Shown here in pieces: positions 34,636 through 43,893 of a stretch of DNA of 64,000 nucleotides. Positions within the stretch are counted from its first letter, which is position 1, and each line of letters opens with the position of its first letter. The translations under genes were made by a program, and so were the position numbers. The stretch comes from Cognatishimia sp. MH4019 (GTDB lineage: Bacteria; Pseudomonadota; Alphaproteobacteria; Rhodobacterales; Rhodobacteraceae). The DNA lies in contig NZ_JAHTBL010000012.1 in the NCBI RefSeq assembly GCF_020177595.1, positions 1-64,000 on the forward strand, written 5' to 3'. The notes beneath the pieces were generated by a model. The model was given only the letters and a program-made list of their open reading frames with translations. It had not been told where the DNA came from and made no database searches.

Positions 34636-36325
34636 CTAAGTTATTGTAATCGCTGATAAGTAACGCTCGGCTTCTTGCTGGATGAAGGTATCGTCAATAG
34701 GTGGAAGGTCGATGTCCTTGAATACCTTTTGATGTAAGAGGTCCGGCATGAGGTAGGCTTGACGCCCATAAGTCTGGATTGATTCTCCCGACACATAGTG
34801 GCCCATCGCAATCTGCACGAACATTTGGTCAGGCAAGTAGAGCGCAAACGTTCTGAAAGAATGCCGAAGGCTATGTGTGACGAGGGACCGTGTGTTCAGG
34901 CCGGTGGTTTTGTCTCGTTCTCCGACATTACGGAACCTGGTGATGAAGTCCCTCGATACTAAGTCGCCGCTACCACGGCCCTTCTTATGCGGGAGGCCGG
35001 GAAACAAATGACGTGCTCCGGTGCTTCTAATGGCAGCAACATAGTTCAAGAAGCCTGTTGTGATTAGTTTATGATGAATCGGAATCGTTCTATGGGAAGA
35101 CTCGGTCTTCAGCTTCTTTGCGATCTCTTGATCCTCGTCTTCAAGATTTTCAGCGAGTATATGCGGTAGCGGCTCCATCTTGATGTCATCCACATGGAGT
35201 TGGCTGATTTCGTCTAACCGTGCACCAGTGTAAAAAAGAACAAGAGGTATCCAAAACTTTTCTACAGTTTTAGTCCGGTAGACCTCGCTTGAAAAAACTC
35301 GGGTTAGCTGGTTAGGAGTAAACGGCTTGATCGGGTTCTTGGGTTTGCCTGGTTTCCTAGAGAACCCGTCGAAGGGGTTACGCCAATCGCGGTTGTTGAA
35401 GATAGCAGTCTCAAGAAAGGCATAGTCTAGGGTGCGCTTAACGCCCAGTAGGTTCTTGTTGATAGCAGATTGGCCCACAGTTTTTGCATTTTGAAGCAAC
35501 GCCCAATCAACTTGTTTCGCAAGACTCTGGCTCCTAACAGCGTTGGGTGGGCGGCTAGGTAGCATCCGAATGGCATCTCGGAAGCTCTTTGCATGGTGTC
35601 TCGTTATCTTAGTTGCATCAAGGTTGCCGTGAAGTTCAATGAAACGCCGGACACCAATGCGATATTCATTGAGCGTTCCTTCATCAATCGTTCCAACTTC
35701 CCTCACAAACTCTTCAAAGATGTTGGATAAAAGGTGGGACGTGGGCACCGACTGTTTCCGAGCGACGACCTTGGTCTCAAGCTGGTTCAACATTGCCGCG
35801 TCTAGACCTTGATCGACGAGAACGCTTTGCCAGTCTCCTTGGAGGCTAGGGTTTGCCACAAGATACTCGTCGAGGCACCCATCGATTAGTCTGCTCCAAT
35901 CCGGACCCGCAATATCGGGTGTTTCTTCTAAGGTTTGCAACCATTTGCGAACATCATCCTCAAGCATTCGCCGAGATGTGAATATCTTCGACGTTCCTCT
36001 TGCATGAACTGGCCGACCCTCACTGATGTGTTGAGGATGCAGTTCATTTGCGATGATAGCTTCAAAGTCCAGCTGGAACCTTATGCTCCATGATGCAGCT
36101 AGGTCTTCGAGTTCCTGGTCTGAGTAGTGCCGAAGGGTGCCGTTGCGGGCCTGTTTTATCACTGCATCTGTTTCAAGTGTTTTCTTCCGGCAACGATGTT
36201 CGGCTTCGCTGCGGCTGTCCGTTCGCAGGCTCTCACGCCACTTACTGATGCCTAGTATTTCCCTCAGGTCCTTTGGGACACTGCGTTCGAACTGGTAGCT
36301 GCCACCTCTTGGGCTTAGGTATTTC
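34636..36325 (-). CDS. tyrosine site-specific integrase of the island
   Basis: About 563 residues from a GTG near the right arm repeats. The N-terminal region (MKYLSPRGGSYQFERSVPKDLREILGISKWRESLRT in outline) is a typical phage-integrase variant. Catalytic residues fit TGARLDEISQL (Arg near 368), HSLRHSFRT (near 484) and the Tyr in SGESIQTYGRQAY (near 517). It lies next to tRNA-Cys and its own att site, the normal layout for a self-integrating island. It converges on hsdR with an 18-base gap. Confidence 0.94.
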
Positions 36326-36345
36326 ACACCACCACCTCACAGGGA

Positions 36346-36365
36346 TTCACACAGTGGTTCACACA
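36346..36365. repeat. paired TTCACACA repeat, right arm
   Basis: TTCACACAGTGGTTCACACA, two direct copies with a 12-base period as at the left end, between the integrase start and att site. A third partial copy, TTCACACC, is at 36323-36330 over the integrase start. Likely integrase arm-binding sites that could also autoregulate int. Confidence 0.6.
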
Positions 36366-36448
36366 TCTCTGCCCGCAGAACAATATCATAACCCCATGTA
36401 AATCATGAGGTATGTTGATATCATTGGGCAATTATGGTCAAGAAGAAT

Positions 36449-36468
36449 AATTGGAGGCGAGTACCGGA
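36449..36468. repeat. attachment-site repeat, right end, within tRNA-Cys
   Basis: Same 20 bases as at 16758-16777 (AATTGGAGGCGAGTACCGGA). It includes the CCA end and acceptor/T-arm side of the intact tRNA-Cys, so the integrated element keeps a working tRNA. Confidence 0.9.
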
Positions 36469-36525
36469 ATCGAACCGGTGTACACGGATTTGCAATCCGC
36501 TGCGTCACCACTCCGCCAACTCGCC
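36452..36525 (-). tRNA. tRNA-Cys (GCA anticodon)
   Basis: The minus strand begins GGCGAGTTGGCGGAGTGG and ends TACTCGCCTCCA. The acceptor stem pairs GGCGAGT with ACTCGCC, the anticodon loop is TTGCAAA (anticodon GCA), the T arm holds GGTTCGATTCC, and CCA is encoded. The island is integrated into its 3' end. Confidence 0.97.
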
Positions 36526-36655
36526 GCAATGGTGCGCTTCACCTAGCGCAAGGCAAAGGGTCGCGCAAGCTGGTTATCGGCGCTTGGGCGTTGCCCGGCG
36601 CGGTCAGGTGTGGCAAGGGATCACTCAGCCCCGTTTTGTCTGAATGGAACGCCGC

Positions 36656-37309
36656 ATGTCCGACAATACCACCCGCCGCACGATGATGGTCGACACCCAG
36701 GTCCGACCATCGGATGTCACGAAATTCCCGATCATCGATGCGATGCTTGCCGTCCCGCGTGAGGCCTATGTGCCACGACAATTGCGCGATACGGCTTATA
36801 TTGGGGAAAACCTGCCTTTGGCTGAAAATCGCGTTATCCTGGAGCCGCGGACGCTTGCCAAGATGCTGGATGCGCTGGATATCGCCAATGACGAGCTGGT
36901 GCTCGATATCGGTTGTGGGCTGGGCTATTCGACGGCGGTGATTGCGCGGATGGCGCAGGCTGTGATTGGACTGGAAAGCGACGAGAGCATGGCCGAAGAC
37001 GCTCAGGCGACCTTGAGCGATCATGACGTGGATAATGCGATGGTGCAGGTCGGCGCGCTGAAAGACGGCGCGGCCGAGCATGGGCCTTACGACGTTATCA
37101 TCCTGCAAGGGGCCGTCGAGATATTGCCCGAAACACTCAGCGATCAGCTGAAGGAAAATGGCCGGATCTGTGCGCTTTTCGCGCAAGGGGCGCTGGGTGT
37201 CGTGCGGGTTGGCTATAAGGTTGACGGGCAGATCAGCTGGCGCGATGAATTCAATGCGGGCGCGCCGGTTCTGGAAGGCTTTCAGCGCGCCTCCGCATTC
37301 GAATTTTAG
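36656..37309 (+). CDS. pcm: protein-L-isoaspartate O-methyltransferase-like protein
   Basis: 217 residues from the ATG at 36656; an ATG four codons earlier is possible. VRPSDVTKFPIIDAMLAVPREAYVP opens the family pattern and the SAM-binding motif LVLDIGCGLGYSTAVIARM lies near residue 80. The enzyme repairs damaged aspartyl residues by methylating L-isoaspartate. It is followed by a tolC-type gene and a popZ-like gene, an order common in alphaproteobacteria, which suggests the label may reflect context as much as tested activity. Confidence 0.88.
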   Translation: MSDNTTRRTMMVDTQVRPSDVTKFPIIDAMLAVPREAYVPRQLRDTAYIGENLPLAENRVILEPRTLAKMLDALDIANDELVLDIGCGLGYSTAVIARMAQAVIGLESDESMAEDAQATLSDHDVDNAMVQVGALKDGAAEHGPYDVIILQGAVEILPETLSDQLKENGRICALFAQGALGVVRVGYKVDGQISWRDEFNAGAPVLEGFQRASAFEF

Positions 37310-37476
37310 CCTGTCAAAACACACTGGTTTTATAGTGAATTTTTTGAACTGATCGTTCTAGTAAAATGATGGGAATAATTTATGCTATGCTTGAGCAAGT
37401 ATAGCGGAACGCTTGAGCTGTTCCGTGGAATTCAGAGCGCGCTCACCAAGGCGGCTCAACAGGACAAGGACAGAAT
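37310..37476 (+). promoter_or_regulatory. gap before the TolC-family gene
   Basis: 167 AT-richer bases with no gene. It probably carries a promoter for the TolC-family gene. I do not mark specific boxes. Confidence 0.3.
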
Positions 37477-38853
37477 ATGCTGCGCAAAGTAATCAGGTCG
37501 GCTGTGATGGGCGCTGCGATTGTGGCCGGGATCGGCACAGGGGCTGTCGCCAAAGCCGAGACGCTCGCGGATGCGCTGGTTGGCGCATATGAAACAAGCG
37601 GATTGCTGGATCAGCAGCGCGCGCTGCTACGGGCCACCGACGAGGACGTCGCGCAAGCCGTGTCTGCCCTGCGCCCGATTATCAGTTGGGTCTACTCAAA
37701 CCGCTACACAAATCCGCAACCCCTAGGTCAGGACAGCATCAATGGCTCGCTGCAACTGACCGCTGATCTCGTCTTGTGGGATTTCGGGCGACGCCAATTT
37801 GGGGTTGAGTCGCGCAAGGAGCTTGTTTTGGCAACCCGCCAGGGACTTGTCTCTGCAGAACAATCAATCCTGGCTCGTGCGGTCGAGGCATTCATGTCCG
37901 TGCGGCGCGACTCCGAGATTTTGGCGCTGCGTCAAAACAACGTTCGATTGATCACGCAGGAGTTGCGGGCGGCGCGCGACCGGTTTGAAGTTGGGGAAGT
38001 CACCCGCACCGATGTTGCACAAGCCGAAGCCCGTTTGGCCTCGGCCCGGGCAGAGCTGGCTTTGGCGCGCGGGAACCTCGACATCGCGCGCGAGGAGTAT
38101 CTCAATGTGGTCGGCCGCCTTCCGGGCCGCTTGGTGGCGCCCCGTCGTTTGCCGCAGACCGCCAATTCCGAGGAGGAAGCCAAGCGGATCGCGCTGACCG
38201 GGCATCCTGATTTGCAGCAGGCCCAGCACGAAGTGGCAGCGGCTGATCTGAATGTCGGTGCCGCAAAGGCCGCGATCAAGCCGACGCTAAGCGCCCAGGG
38301 CACCGCTACATGGGACGATGAGGAATATCTCGGCACCGAAACGCTCACGCTCAATTTTGGTGGCCCACTTTATCGCGGGGGCGAACTGAGCTCGCTGATC
38401 CGTCAGGCTCAACAGCGTGCTGTTGCTGCACGTGCGAATGTCCATATCGTGAGCGATCAGATCAGTCAGGGCGTCGGTAATGCGTTTGCCCAGTTGCGGT
38501 CTGCGACGGCAAACCGGCAGGCTGTCGCGCGTCAGATCCGTGCCGCGCAGGTTGCGTTTGAAGGCGTGCGCGAAGAAGCCACATTAGGTGCGCGAACGAC
38601 GCTTGATGTGCTCAACGCCGAGCAAGAGCTTCTGGACGCCCGCGCCAGCGCTGTCAGTGCGGCCACGCAAGAAACGGTTGCAGCCTATGCGGTGCTGTCT
38701 TCGATGGGGCTGCTGACCGCGGATCATCTCAACCTTAACGTGCAAGTCTATGATCCTGCTGCATATTACAATGCAGTGAAAAATGCGCCGACTTATACCA
38801 GCCGTCAGGGTCAGCAGTTGGACAAGGTGCTGCGCGCCCTCAATCGCGACTAA
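37477..38853 (+). CDS. TolC-family outer-membrane channel protein
   Basis: 458 residues with an N-terminal signal (MLRKVIRSAVMGAAIVAGIGTGAVAKAE). The two-fold repeat of long amphipathic helices is visible (for example ALLRATDEDVAQAVSALRPIISW and SVSAATQETVAAYAVLSSMG), with the typical TLDVLNAEQELLDARA near the C-terminal half. It forms the outer-membrane exit of type I secretion or efflux. No inner-membrane partner is adjacent. The location between pcm and the popZ-like gene matches other alphaproteobacteria. Confidence 0.93.
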   Translation: MLRKVIRSAVMGAAIVAGIGTGAVAKAETLADALVGAYETSGLLDQQRALLRATDEDVAQAVSALRPIISWVYSNRYTNPQPLGQDSINGSLQLTADLVLWDFGRRQFGVESRKELVLATRQGLVSAEQSILARAVEAFMSVRRDSEILALRQNNVRLITQELRAARDRFEVGEVTRTDVAQAEARLASARAELALARGNLDIAREEYLNVVGRLPGRLVAPRRLPQTANSEEEAKRIALTGHPDLQQAQHEVAAADLNVGAAKAAIKPTLSAQGTATWDDEEYLGTETLTLNFGGPLYRGGELSSLIRQAQQRAVAARANVHIVSDQISQGVGNAFAQLRSATANRQAVARQIRAAQVAFEGVREEATLGARTTLDVLNAEQELLDARASAVSAATQETVAAYAVLSSMGLLTADHLNLNVQVYDPAAYYNAVKNAPTYTSRQGQQLDKVLRALNRD

Positions 38854-38949
38854 GGGGGCGGTGCGGAAAACTCTGCACAATTTTCATCACCGGTTGTCTG
38901 AGCGTGCCGCTGCGGCTAAAGTTGAGCCGAGGCCAAAGCAGGATAAACA

Positions 38950-39813
38950 ATGTCCGATCCGGTAACGAATGTCGAAATCGAAGACGTGCTGTCGTCGATC
39001 AGGAAACTGGTATCGGATGATCCGCGCCCTTCTGAAAAAGGCTCTTCCGACGCCAAAGCGCCGCCGGAACGGCTGGTTTTGACACCCGATTTCCGGGTGC
39101 AAGAGACAGAAGACGAAAGCGCCGAGACCGAGTCGTCGGAGGCTGTATCCTCTGACGAGTATACAGTGTCAGAAGATGATTTGACCGATTTCGATGTAGA
39201 TCCCGTGTCCGACGACGACGCAGCCAGCCTCTTTGAAGCGGCAGATGGCGCCTCCGAGATCGAGGAGATTTCGGACCTGTCGGCTGAGGATACCGTCGAT
39301 GAAGACGTGTCTGACGCCCCGATGTTCGAGGATGTTCCCGAAGACGCTCTGCAGGCAGAAATTGTCGAGATCAGTGCGACCGCCCCCTCTGACCCACTCG
39401 AATCGCGTATTGCCGAGCTGGAAGCGGCCGTGGCGCAGCAGGAGGAAAGCTGGGACCCCGACGGATTGGACGACAGCGACGAGAATACGCCATCGGCGCT
39501 ATCCTCCAGCGTGTCCGATATCTGGGAAACGGTCGAGCCTGAGGAAATCCCGGTCTCGACCCCTGCGCAAGAGCCGGTGCTCGAGGCTGAAGAAGAAGCC
39601 GAAGACGATGCTGCAGAGGCTTCTGAAGACGCCTTTGACGCCTTCGCGACCGAAGACGACGCAAGGCTGGATGAAGAGGCGCTGCGCGAAATGGTGTCGG
39701 AACTGGTCCGTCAAGAACTCCAAGGCGCACTGGGCGCTCGGATCACGCGCAACGTACGCAAGCTGGTGCGCCGGGAAATCCACCGGATCATGGACAGCAA
39801 AGACTTCGACTGA
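38950..39813 (+). CDS. PopZ-like (DUF2497) polar organising protein, diverged
   Basis: 287 residues. The N-terminal NVEIEDVLSSIRKLVSDDPRP matches the SIRRII-D motif of PopZ. The middle, residues about 40-230, is acidic and low-complexity (many Asp, Glu, Ser), like the PopZ spacer. The C-terminus, REMVSELVRQELQGALGARITRNVRKLVRREIHRIMD, forms basic and acidic helices for self-assembly. In alphaproteobacteria popZ usually follows pcm and tolC and precedes valS; here valS is 10 kb away and reversed. PopZ anchors the chromosome origin at the cell pole. Confidence 0.65.
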   Translation: MSDPVTNVEIEDVLSSIRKLVSDDPRPSEKGSSDAKAPPERLVLTPDFRVQETEDESAETESSEAVSSDEYTVSEDDLTDFDVDPVSDDDAASLFEAADGASEIEEISDLSAEDTVDEDVSDAPMFEDVPEDALQAEIVEISATAPSDPLESRIAELEAAVAQQEESWDPDGLDDSDENTPSALSSSVSDIWETVEPEEIPVSTPAQEPVLEAEEEAEDDAAEASEDAFDAFATEDDARLDEEALREMVSELVRQELQGALGARITRNVRKLVRREIHRIMDSKDFD

Positions 39814-39829
39814 TCCTTCCTTTCCACGC

Positions 39830-39872
39830 AAAAACCGGCCCCCGCGTTTGCAAACGGGAACCGGTTTTTTTT
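39830..39872 (+). terminator. Rho-independent terminator after the PopZ-like gene
   Basis: An AAAACCGG stem pairs with CCGGTTTT around an inner CCCGCGTTTG/CAAACGGG, followed by eight T residues. The stem-loop begins 17 bases after the stop. The A-run on the left also makes it usable from the opposite strand. Confidence 0.85.
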
Positions 39873-39938
39873 GCATCACTTTGTAGTTGGTCCGCCTATC
39901 GGCACCACCGAGGGAGAGGCAGCGGCGCGAAAGTGGTC

Positions 39939-40190
39939 TTAGCGGGCTGCCAGCTCAGCAGCCGATGTGACGCCCAGCTTGGCGAGGGTGTCGACGTTTT
40001 GGGTGGAGATCACGTCATTGCCGACGGTGCCTTCACCAGCGATCTCAGCGGGGGAGGTTTTGCCCAGATCGTTGGAGGCCACGAACGAGGTCTCAAACCC
40101 GTGCTGTGCATTGGCTTCAGCAGGTGAGGTGATGTCAGCGAAAGCCGGAGCGGCAGCGACGACGAGTGCGGAGATAAGAGCGAATTTCAT
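39939..40190 (-). CDS. small exported protein
   Basis: 83 residues from ATG at 40190 with AAGGA ahead. A clear Sec signal (MKFALISALVVAAAPAFA) is followed by a 65-residue mature part, DITSPAEANAQHGFETSFVAS and further, rich in Ala, Thr, Asn and Asp with no cysteine. No family is recognised. It could be a periplasmic or cell-surface protein. The gene is isolated, between a terminator and the cobQ region. Confidence 0.7.
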   Translation of the reverse strand: MKFALISALVVAAAPAFADITSPAEANAQHGFETSFVASNDLGKTSPAEIAGEGTVGNDVISTQNVDTLAKLGVTSAAELAAR

Positions 40191-40542
40191 TTGTTTAGTC
40201 CTTTGTGTGTGTTGTGTTTGCGTTGTGTGTGTTTGGAAGTTTGCGCTTCCGATGACAGACAAATGGCATTCCGCAGTGGACCTGAAAACGCGCACGGTGA
40301 TCTTGGCGTATGTGCGCGAACGCACATCACGGGTCCGTGACGGGGTATTGCGTGATTTTGGTAACGGCGGTGTGAGCAAGGCTCCCCCCGTCCCGGACCT
40401 GATCCGGGACCCCGCTGCCATTGTTGCACAACCCCAACCCCATGAGGCCCCGGATCAGGTCCGGGGCGGGGGCTTGGCAGTGCCCAAGGCTGAAAAGTTT
40501 TCAGAAAACGTTTCCCCAAACCCTTCTAAAGAGTTTTTCTCG
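40191..40542. other. gap between the exported protein gene and cobQ, with inverted repeat
   Basis: About 350 bases without a gene. Besides the promoter of the exported protein gene (with ACACACA-type runs at 40201-40235) it holds a palindrome pair described separately. Small frames on both strands cross it but lack starts and protein-like sequence. Confidence 0.4.
40392..40464. repeat. inverted repeat pair (CCCGGACCTGATCCGGG family)
   Basis: CCCGGACCTGATCCGGG (40392-40408) and its exact reverse complement CCCGGATCAGGTCCGGG (40448-40464) are separated by 39 bases. Each arm is itself a near-palindrome. This sequence type is, from memory, a dispersed intergenic element in alphaproteobacteria. 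It could form a strong hairpin and serve as a transcription block between cobQ and its neighbour. Confidence 0.6.
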
Positions 40543-41994
40543 CTAAACATCGCTCGCGAGGGTCCAGAGCAAGTCCAGATCAAGATGCGCCTCCAGATGA
40601 TCGGCAAGCCTATCAAGCGTCGTCTCGACCGTCGCCTCATAAGACGTCGCGGCGATCGGCGCACCGATTCCTGCCAGATACGCGCGCCGAAAGCCATCCG
40701 AGCTAAACAGCCCATGCAAGTAGCACCCCTTGATCTGCCCGCCGCGTGCGGCTGCACCTTCGCGCCGTCCATCCAGATCAAGCCACGCGTTCTCGCAATC
40801 GCGGCCCTGCGTTTCGCCGATATGGATCTCATATCCAGTGACGTCATCCCCGCTGGGCATATAGGTTGCCTGACTGAGGGCCAGCCGCTTTTCAGGCTTC
40901 ATACGGGTCGCAATATCAAGATGCCCAAGCCCAGCGACCCGCGCAGGTGGGCCTTCGATCCCGTCCGGGTCGTCAATCTCGTGGCCCAGCATCTGATAGC
41001 CGCCGCACACACCCAACACATGCCCGCCGCGTCGGATATGGGCCTCTAGGTCCACATCCCAGCCTTGTGCGCGGAAAAACGCGAGATCGGCGATGGTGCT
41101 TTTCGTACCGGGGATCAGGATCAGATCAGCATCGCCAGGCAAAGGGCGACCCTGTTCGATGATCTCGACAGAGACATCTGGCTCAGCCGCCAACGGGTCC
41201 AGATCGTCGAAATTGGCAATCCGCGATAGACGCGGCACGGCGATCTTGACGCGCCCGCCGCGGGTGGAGGCGATGTCCATGACGTCTTCAGCGGGCAGGC
41301 GCCACGCGTCGGAGAACCACGGGATCACCCCGAGGGAGGGCCAGCCGGTCGCCTCCACAATTGCTTGCAAGCCGTCATCAAAGAGGCTTGGGTCACCCCG
41401 AAACTTGTTGATGGCGAAGGCGCAGATGCGCGCGCGGTCTTCTTTGGGCAGGATGACTTGAGTGCCGACGATCTGCGCGATCACACCGCCACGGTCAATA
41501 TCACCGACCAACACCACGGGGACGTTCGCGGCCTCGGCAAAGCCCATATTTGCGATGTCGCCTTTGCGCAGATTGACCTCTGCGGGGCTGCCAGCCCCTT
41601 CGACAATCACCAGATCGCGGCCGTCCGAAAGACGGCGAAAGCTCTCGACAGCGGGGCCAAGCAACTGGTGCTTTACTTTGGCGTAATCGCGCGCCTTGAG
41701 GGTTCCCCAGCGCTGGCCTTGCAGGATCACCTGTGCGCCAACATCGCTTTCCGGCTTTAGAAGAACCGGGTTCATATCGACGACAGGGTCGAGGCCCGCT
41801 GCCCGCGCTTGAAGCGCCTGAGCGCGCCCGATCTCGCCGCCATCTACGGTAACAGCGGCATTGTTGGACATGTTCTGGGGCTTGAAAGGGGCGACGGTGA
41901 GGCCGCGCCTGACATAGGCCCGCGCCAAGCCGGCCACGACCATGGATTTACCCACATTCGAGCCTGCCCCCTGGATCATGATTGCCTTTGCCAT
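40543..41994 (-). CDS. cobQ: cobyric acid synthase
   Basis: 483 residues. The N-terminal BioD-like ATP-binding part begins [31 protein letters not shown] and includes [12 protein letters not shown]. The C-terminal class I glutamine amidotransferase half has the nucleophile in [14 protein letters not shown] near residue 327 and [11 protein letters not shown] near 424. It amidates adenosylcobyrinic acid a,c-diamide in cobalamin synthesis. No other cobalamin gene is adjacent, and the divergent upstream gap is too short for a cobalamin riboswitch. Confidence 0.95.
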   Translation of the reverse strand: MAKAIMIQGAGSNVGKSMVVAGLARAYVRRGLTVAPFKPQNMSNNAAVTVDGGEIGRAQALQARAAGLDPVVDMNPVLLKPESDVGAQVILQGQRWGTLKARDYAKVKHQLLGPAVESFRRLSDGRDLVIVEGAGSPAEVNLRKGDIANMGFAEAANVPVVLVGDIDRGGVIAQIVGTQVILPKEDRARICAFAINKFRGDPSLFDDGLQAIVEATGWPSLGVIPWFSDAWRLPAEDVMDIASTRGGRVKIAVPRLSRIANFDDLDPLAAEPDVSVEIIEQGRPLPGDADLILIPGTKSTIADLAFFRAQGWDVDLEAHIRRGGHVLGVCGGYQMLGHEIDDPDGIEGPPARVAGLGHLDIATRMKPEKRLALSQATYMPSGDDVTGYEIHIGETQGRDCENAWLDLDGRREGAAARGGQIKGCYLHGLFSSDGFRRAYLAGIGAPIAATSYEATVETTLDRLADHLEAHLDLDLLWTLASDV

Positions 41995-42050
41995 CGAACG
42001 CCCTCTCTTACAGGGTCTGGGGTAGCGAAGGAACGCGGCAAGGGGAAGTC

Positions 42051-42626
42051 ATGAACACGCCTGCACATCTGATCTTCGGATTGGCCGCGTTTTCCAAGCG
42101 CGGGAAAGGCGCCGTGACAGCGGCAGCGCTGATGGGTTCGCTTTTGCCAGACCTGTCGCTTTACCTGCTCGCGGGCAGTGCGATTTTCGTGCTGGGGATC
42201 GAGCCCGAAACGGTGTTTCGCGATCTGTATTATTCGCCGACATGGCAGACGATCTTTCAGATCGACAACAGTTTTCTGATCTGGGGCGCGCTTCTGGCGG
42301 TGGCGCTATGGCGCAGATCGGCTTGGGGTGTCGCGCTGACCGGCGCGGCCTTGCTGCATTTGGCTTTCGATTTTCCGCTGCACCATGACGATGGGCGCGC
42401 CCATTTCTGGCCGGTGAGCGACTGGGTTTTTGAAAGCCCTGTCAGCTATTGGGACCCGAACCAATATGGCGGATTGGTGAGCGTGATCGAGATCGCGGCC
42501 TGCCTCGCGCTAAGCGTCGTGCTGTGGCGGCGGTTTCCAGACCTGTGGCCGCGCATTGGTATCACGGCCCTCATGGTGGCACAGGCAGCCCCGGTCGTCA
42601 TGTGGTCACTGATGCTTGGCGCATAA
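42051..42626 (+). CDS. membrane protein, possibly YdjM/DUF457-like metal-dependent hydrolase
   Basis: 191 residues with four to five membrane helices. The features LMGSLLPDLSLYLLAG near residue 30 and HLAFDFPLHHDDGRAHFWPVS near residue 105 resemble the Asp/His motifs of membrane-bound metal-dependent hydrolases of this type. The ATG at 42051 has AAGGGGA ahead; it is divergent from cobQ. Function unknown; no cobalamin role is visible despite the neighbour. Confidence 0.65.
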   Translation: MNTPAHLIFGLAAFSKRGKGAVTAAALMGSLLPDLSLYLLAGSAIFVLGIEPETVFRDLYYSPTWQTIFQIDNSFLIWGALLAVALWRRSAWGVALTGAALLHLAFDFPLHHDDGRAHFWPVSDWVFESPVSYWDPNQYGGLVSVIEIAACLALSVVLWRRFPDLWPRIGITALMVAQAAPVVMWSLMLGA

Positions 42627-42656
42627 AAAAACGCGGCCCCCCGGACCGCGTTTTTT
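42627..42656. terminator. bidirectional Rho-independent terminator
   Basis: ACGCGG and CCGCGT pair around CCCCCCGGA, flanked by A6 and T6. It follows the YdjM-like gene directly and also serves the small gene that ends at 42680 on the other strand. Confidence 0.88.
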
Positions 42657-42679
42657 AATTTGGCAGCGTCTGCAACAGA

Positions 42680-42994
42680 CTAGGCAGCTTCGGCCTGCTG
42701 ACTGCGGCGTTCGCTCTCTTCGCGGCTCAGAGCCACGGAGGTGCGGACACCTTTGGAGACAAACTCCATCAGGCCTTCTACGACGCGTTCGTTGGGGTCG
42801 ATGCCAGCGCAAGACAGAACTTCGCGTCCGTCGCGCGAGCGCGCCCAGCGAGCGATCTGCTCAGGCCCGTTGCCATACTTCTTGTCATCCGCAATGGCAT
42901 CATCCAAAGCGGCCAGCACAACAGCTGCGAACAATTTACGAGCGCGATTGCCCTGTTCGTTATTGAAGGCGGTGCCGTCGACGAAATCTTTCAT
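42680..42994 (-). CDS. small conserved-type protein (possibly DUF6280)
   Basis: 104 residues, soluble and helical (KDFVDGTAFNNEQGNRARKLFAAVVLAALDDAIADDKKYGNG in outline). It resembles a short protein I recall as common in Rhodobacteraceae, with DUF6280 as a tentative name. No catalytic motif can be seen. It shares the terminator with the YdjM-like gene and is divergent from efp. Confidence 0.7.
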   Translation of the reverse strand: MKDFVDGTAFNNEQGNRARKLFAAVVLAALDDAIADDKKYGNGPEQIARWARSRDGREVLSCAGIDPNERVVEGLMEFVSKGVRTSVALSREESERRSQQAEAA

Positions 42995-43205
42995 TCCGTA
43001 TCCTTATTGTTGCTCTTGCGATTTGGGCGTAGCGGTCGTTATGACCGAATTTCAGCGATTCGGGTAGCCGTTTTATGCATACCATCTATGCAAAAACTGC
43101 ATGGCTACCTCTGAAAAACCCCCTGTATCCGCTCCCTTGCGGGCGTTAACCACACAAGATATAGGCTCGGTCATCTTCTCTTCAACCTTTTGCCAGGTTT
43201 GTGTC

Positions 43206-43769
43206 ATGCCCAAAATCAACGGAAACGAAATTCGCATTGGAAATGTGCTTGAACATAATGGCGGCCTTTGGGGCGCTGTTAAGGTTGATCACGTAAAGCC
43301 CGGAAAAGGCGGCGCATTTGCTCAGGTAGAACTCCGCAACCTGCGCAATGGTTCCAAGCTGAATGAACGGTTCCGCTCTGCCGATAAGGTCGAACGCGTG
43401 CGCCTTGAGCAGAAAGATCAGCAGTTTCTGTATGAGAATGACGGCATGCTCGTATTCATGGATAATGAAACCTATGAGCAGATCGAGTTGCCTTCAGAAA
43501 TTCTTGGCGATCGGCGGCCTTTCTTGCAGGACGGCATGACGATCACGATCGAGTATTACGAGGCGGAGGCCTTGAATGCCACGCTGCCGCAAAAGGTGAC
43601 CTGTAAGGTTGTCGAGACCGAGCCGGTCGTAAAGGGCCAGACGGCGGCCAATAGTTTCAAGCCGGCGGTGCTGGACAACGGGGTAAAGGTCATGGTGCCG
43701 CCATTCGTGGGGCAGGACGAGGATATCGTCGTCAACACCGAGACGATGGAATATTCCGAGCGGGCATAA
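43206..43769 (+). CDS. efp: elongation factor P
   Basis: 187 residues, standard length. [46 protein letters not shown] in outline is the first domain, with the tip lysine (GKGG, near residue 32) that is modified in many bacteria; [16 protein letters not shown] begins the second domain. EF-P helps the ribosome through polyproline stretches. I start at 43206, where the conserved protein begins; an in-frame start 35 codons upstream gives an unrelated tail. Confidence 0.96.
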   Translation: MPKINGNEIRIGNVLEHNGGLWGAVKVDHVKPGKGGAFAQVELRNLRNGSKLNERFRSADKVERVRLEQKDQQFLYENDGMLVFMDNETYEQIELPSEILGDRRPFLQDGMTITIEYYEAEALNATLPQKVTCKVVETEPVVKGQTAANSFKPAVLDNGVKVMVPPFVGQDEDIVVNTETMEYSERA

Positions 43770-43893
43770 CCCAGCGGAGCGCGCTTGCGCGCGCATTTTA
43801 TCTGTCATTTGGCGCGATTGGGTCAGGCTGCCCTTGGCTTTGAGACGACGTGATTGCGTCCGGCCGGGGATGGATATTTCGAAAAAGCGAAAG

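Larger units (their letters stand above)
16758..36468. mobile_element. integrated genomic island in tRNA-Cys, about 19.7 kb, with defence cargo
   Basis: Bounded by two identical 20-bp att copies. Inside are a tyrosine integrase next to the tRNA, a serine recombinase, a putative HUH Rep-like gene, a type I restriction-modification operon with a GmrSD-like gene, and an MBL/E2-E1-JAB/membrane-protein trio. No conjugation or phage structural genes are visible, so it is probably mobilised by excision plus help from other elements. Composition is visibly more AT-rich near 16780-17160 and in the integrase than in the flanks. Confidence 0.9.

Noticed and set aside
36405-36686. 93-aa frame across tRNA-Cys
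   Set aside because: It runs through the tRNA gene; this is a common false call over a tRNA on the other strand.
40392-40464. possible CRISPR-like repeat
   Set aside because: Only two inverted arms, not a direct-repeat array with spacers, and no cas genes in the window.
41995-42050. possible cobalamin riboswitch before cobQ
   Set aside because: Only 56 bases lie between divergent starts, too short for the element.
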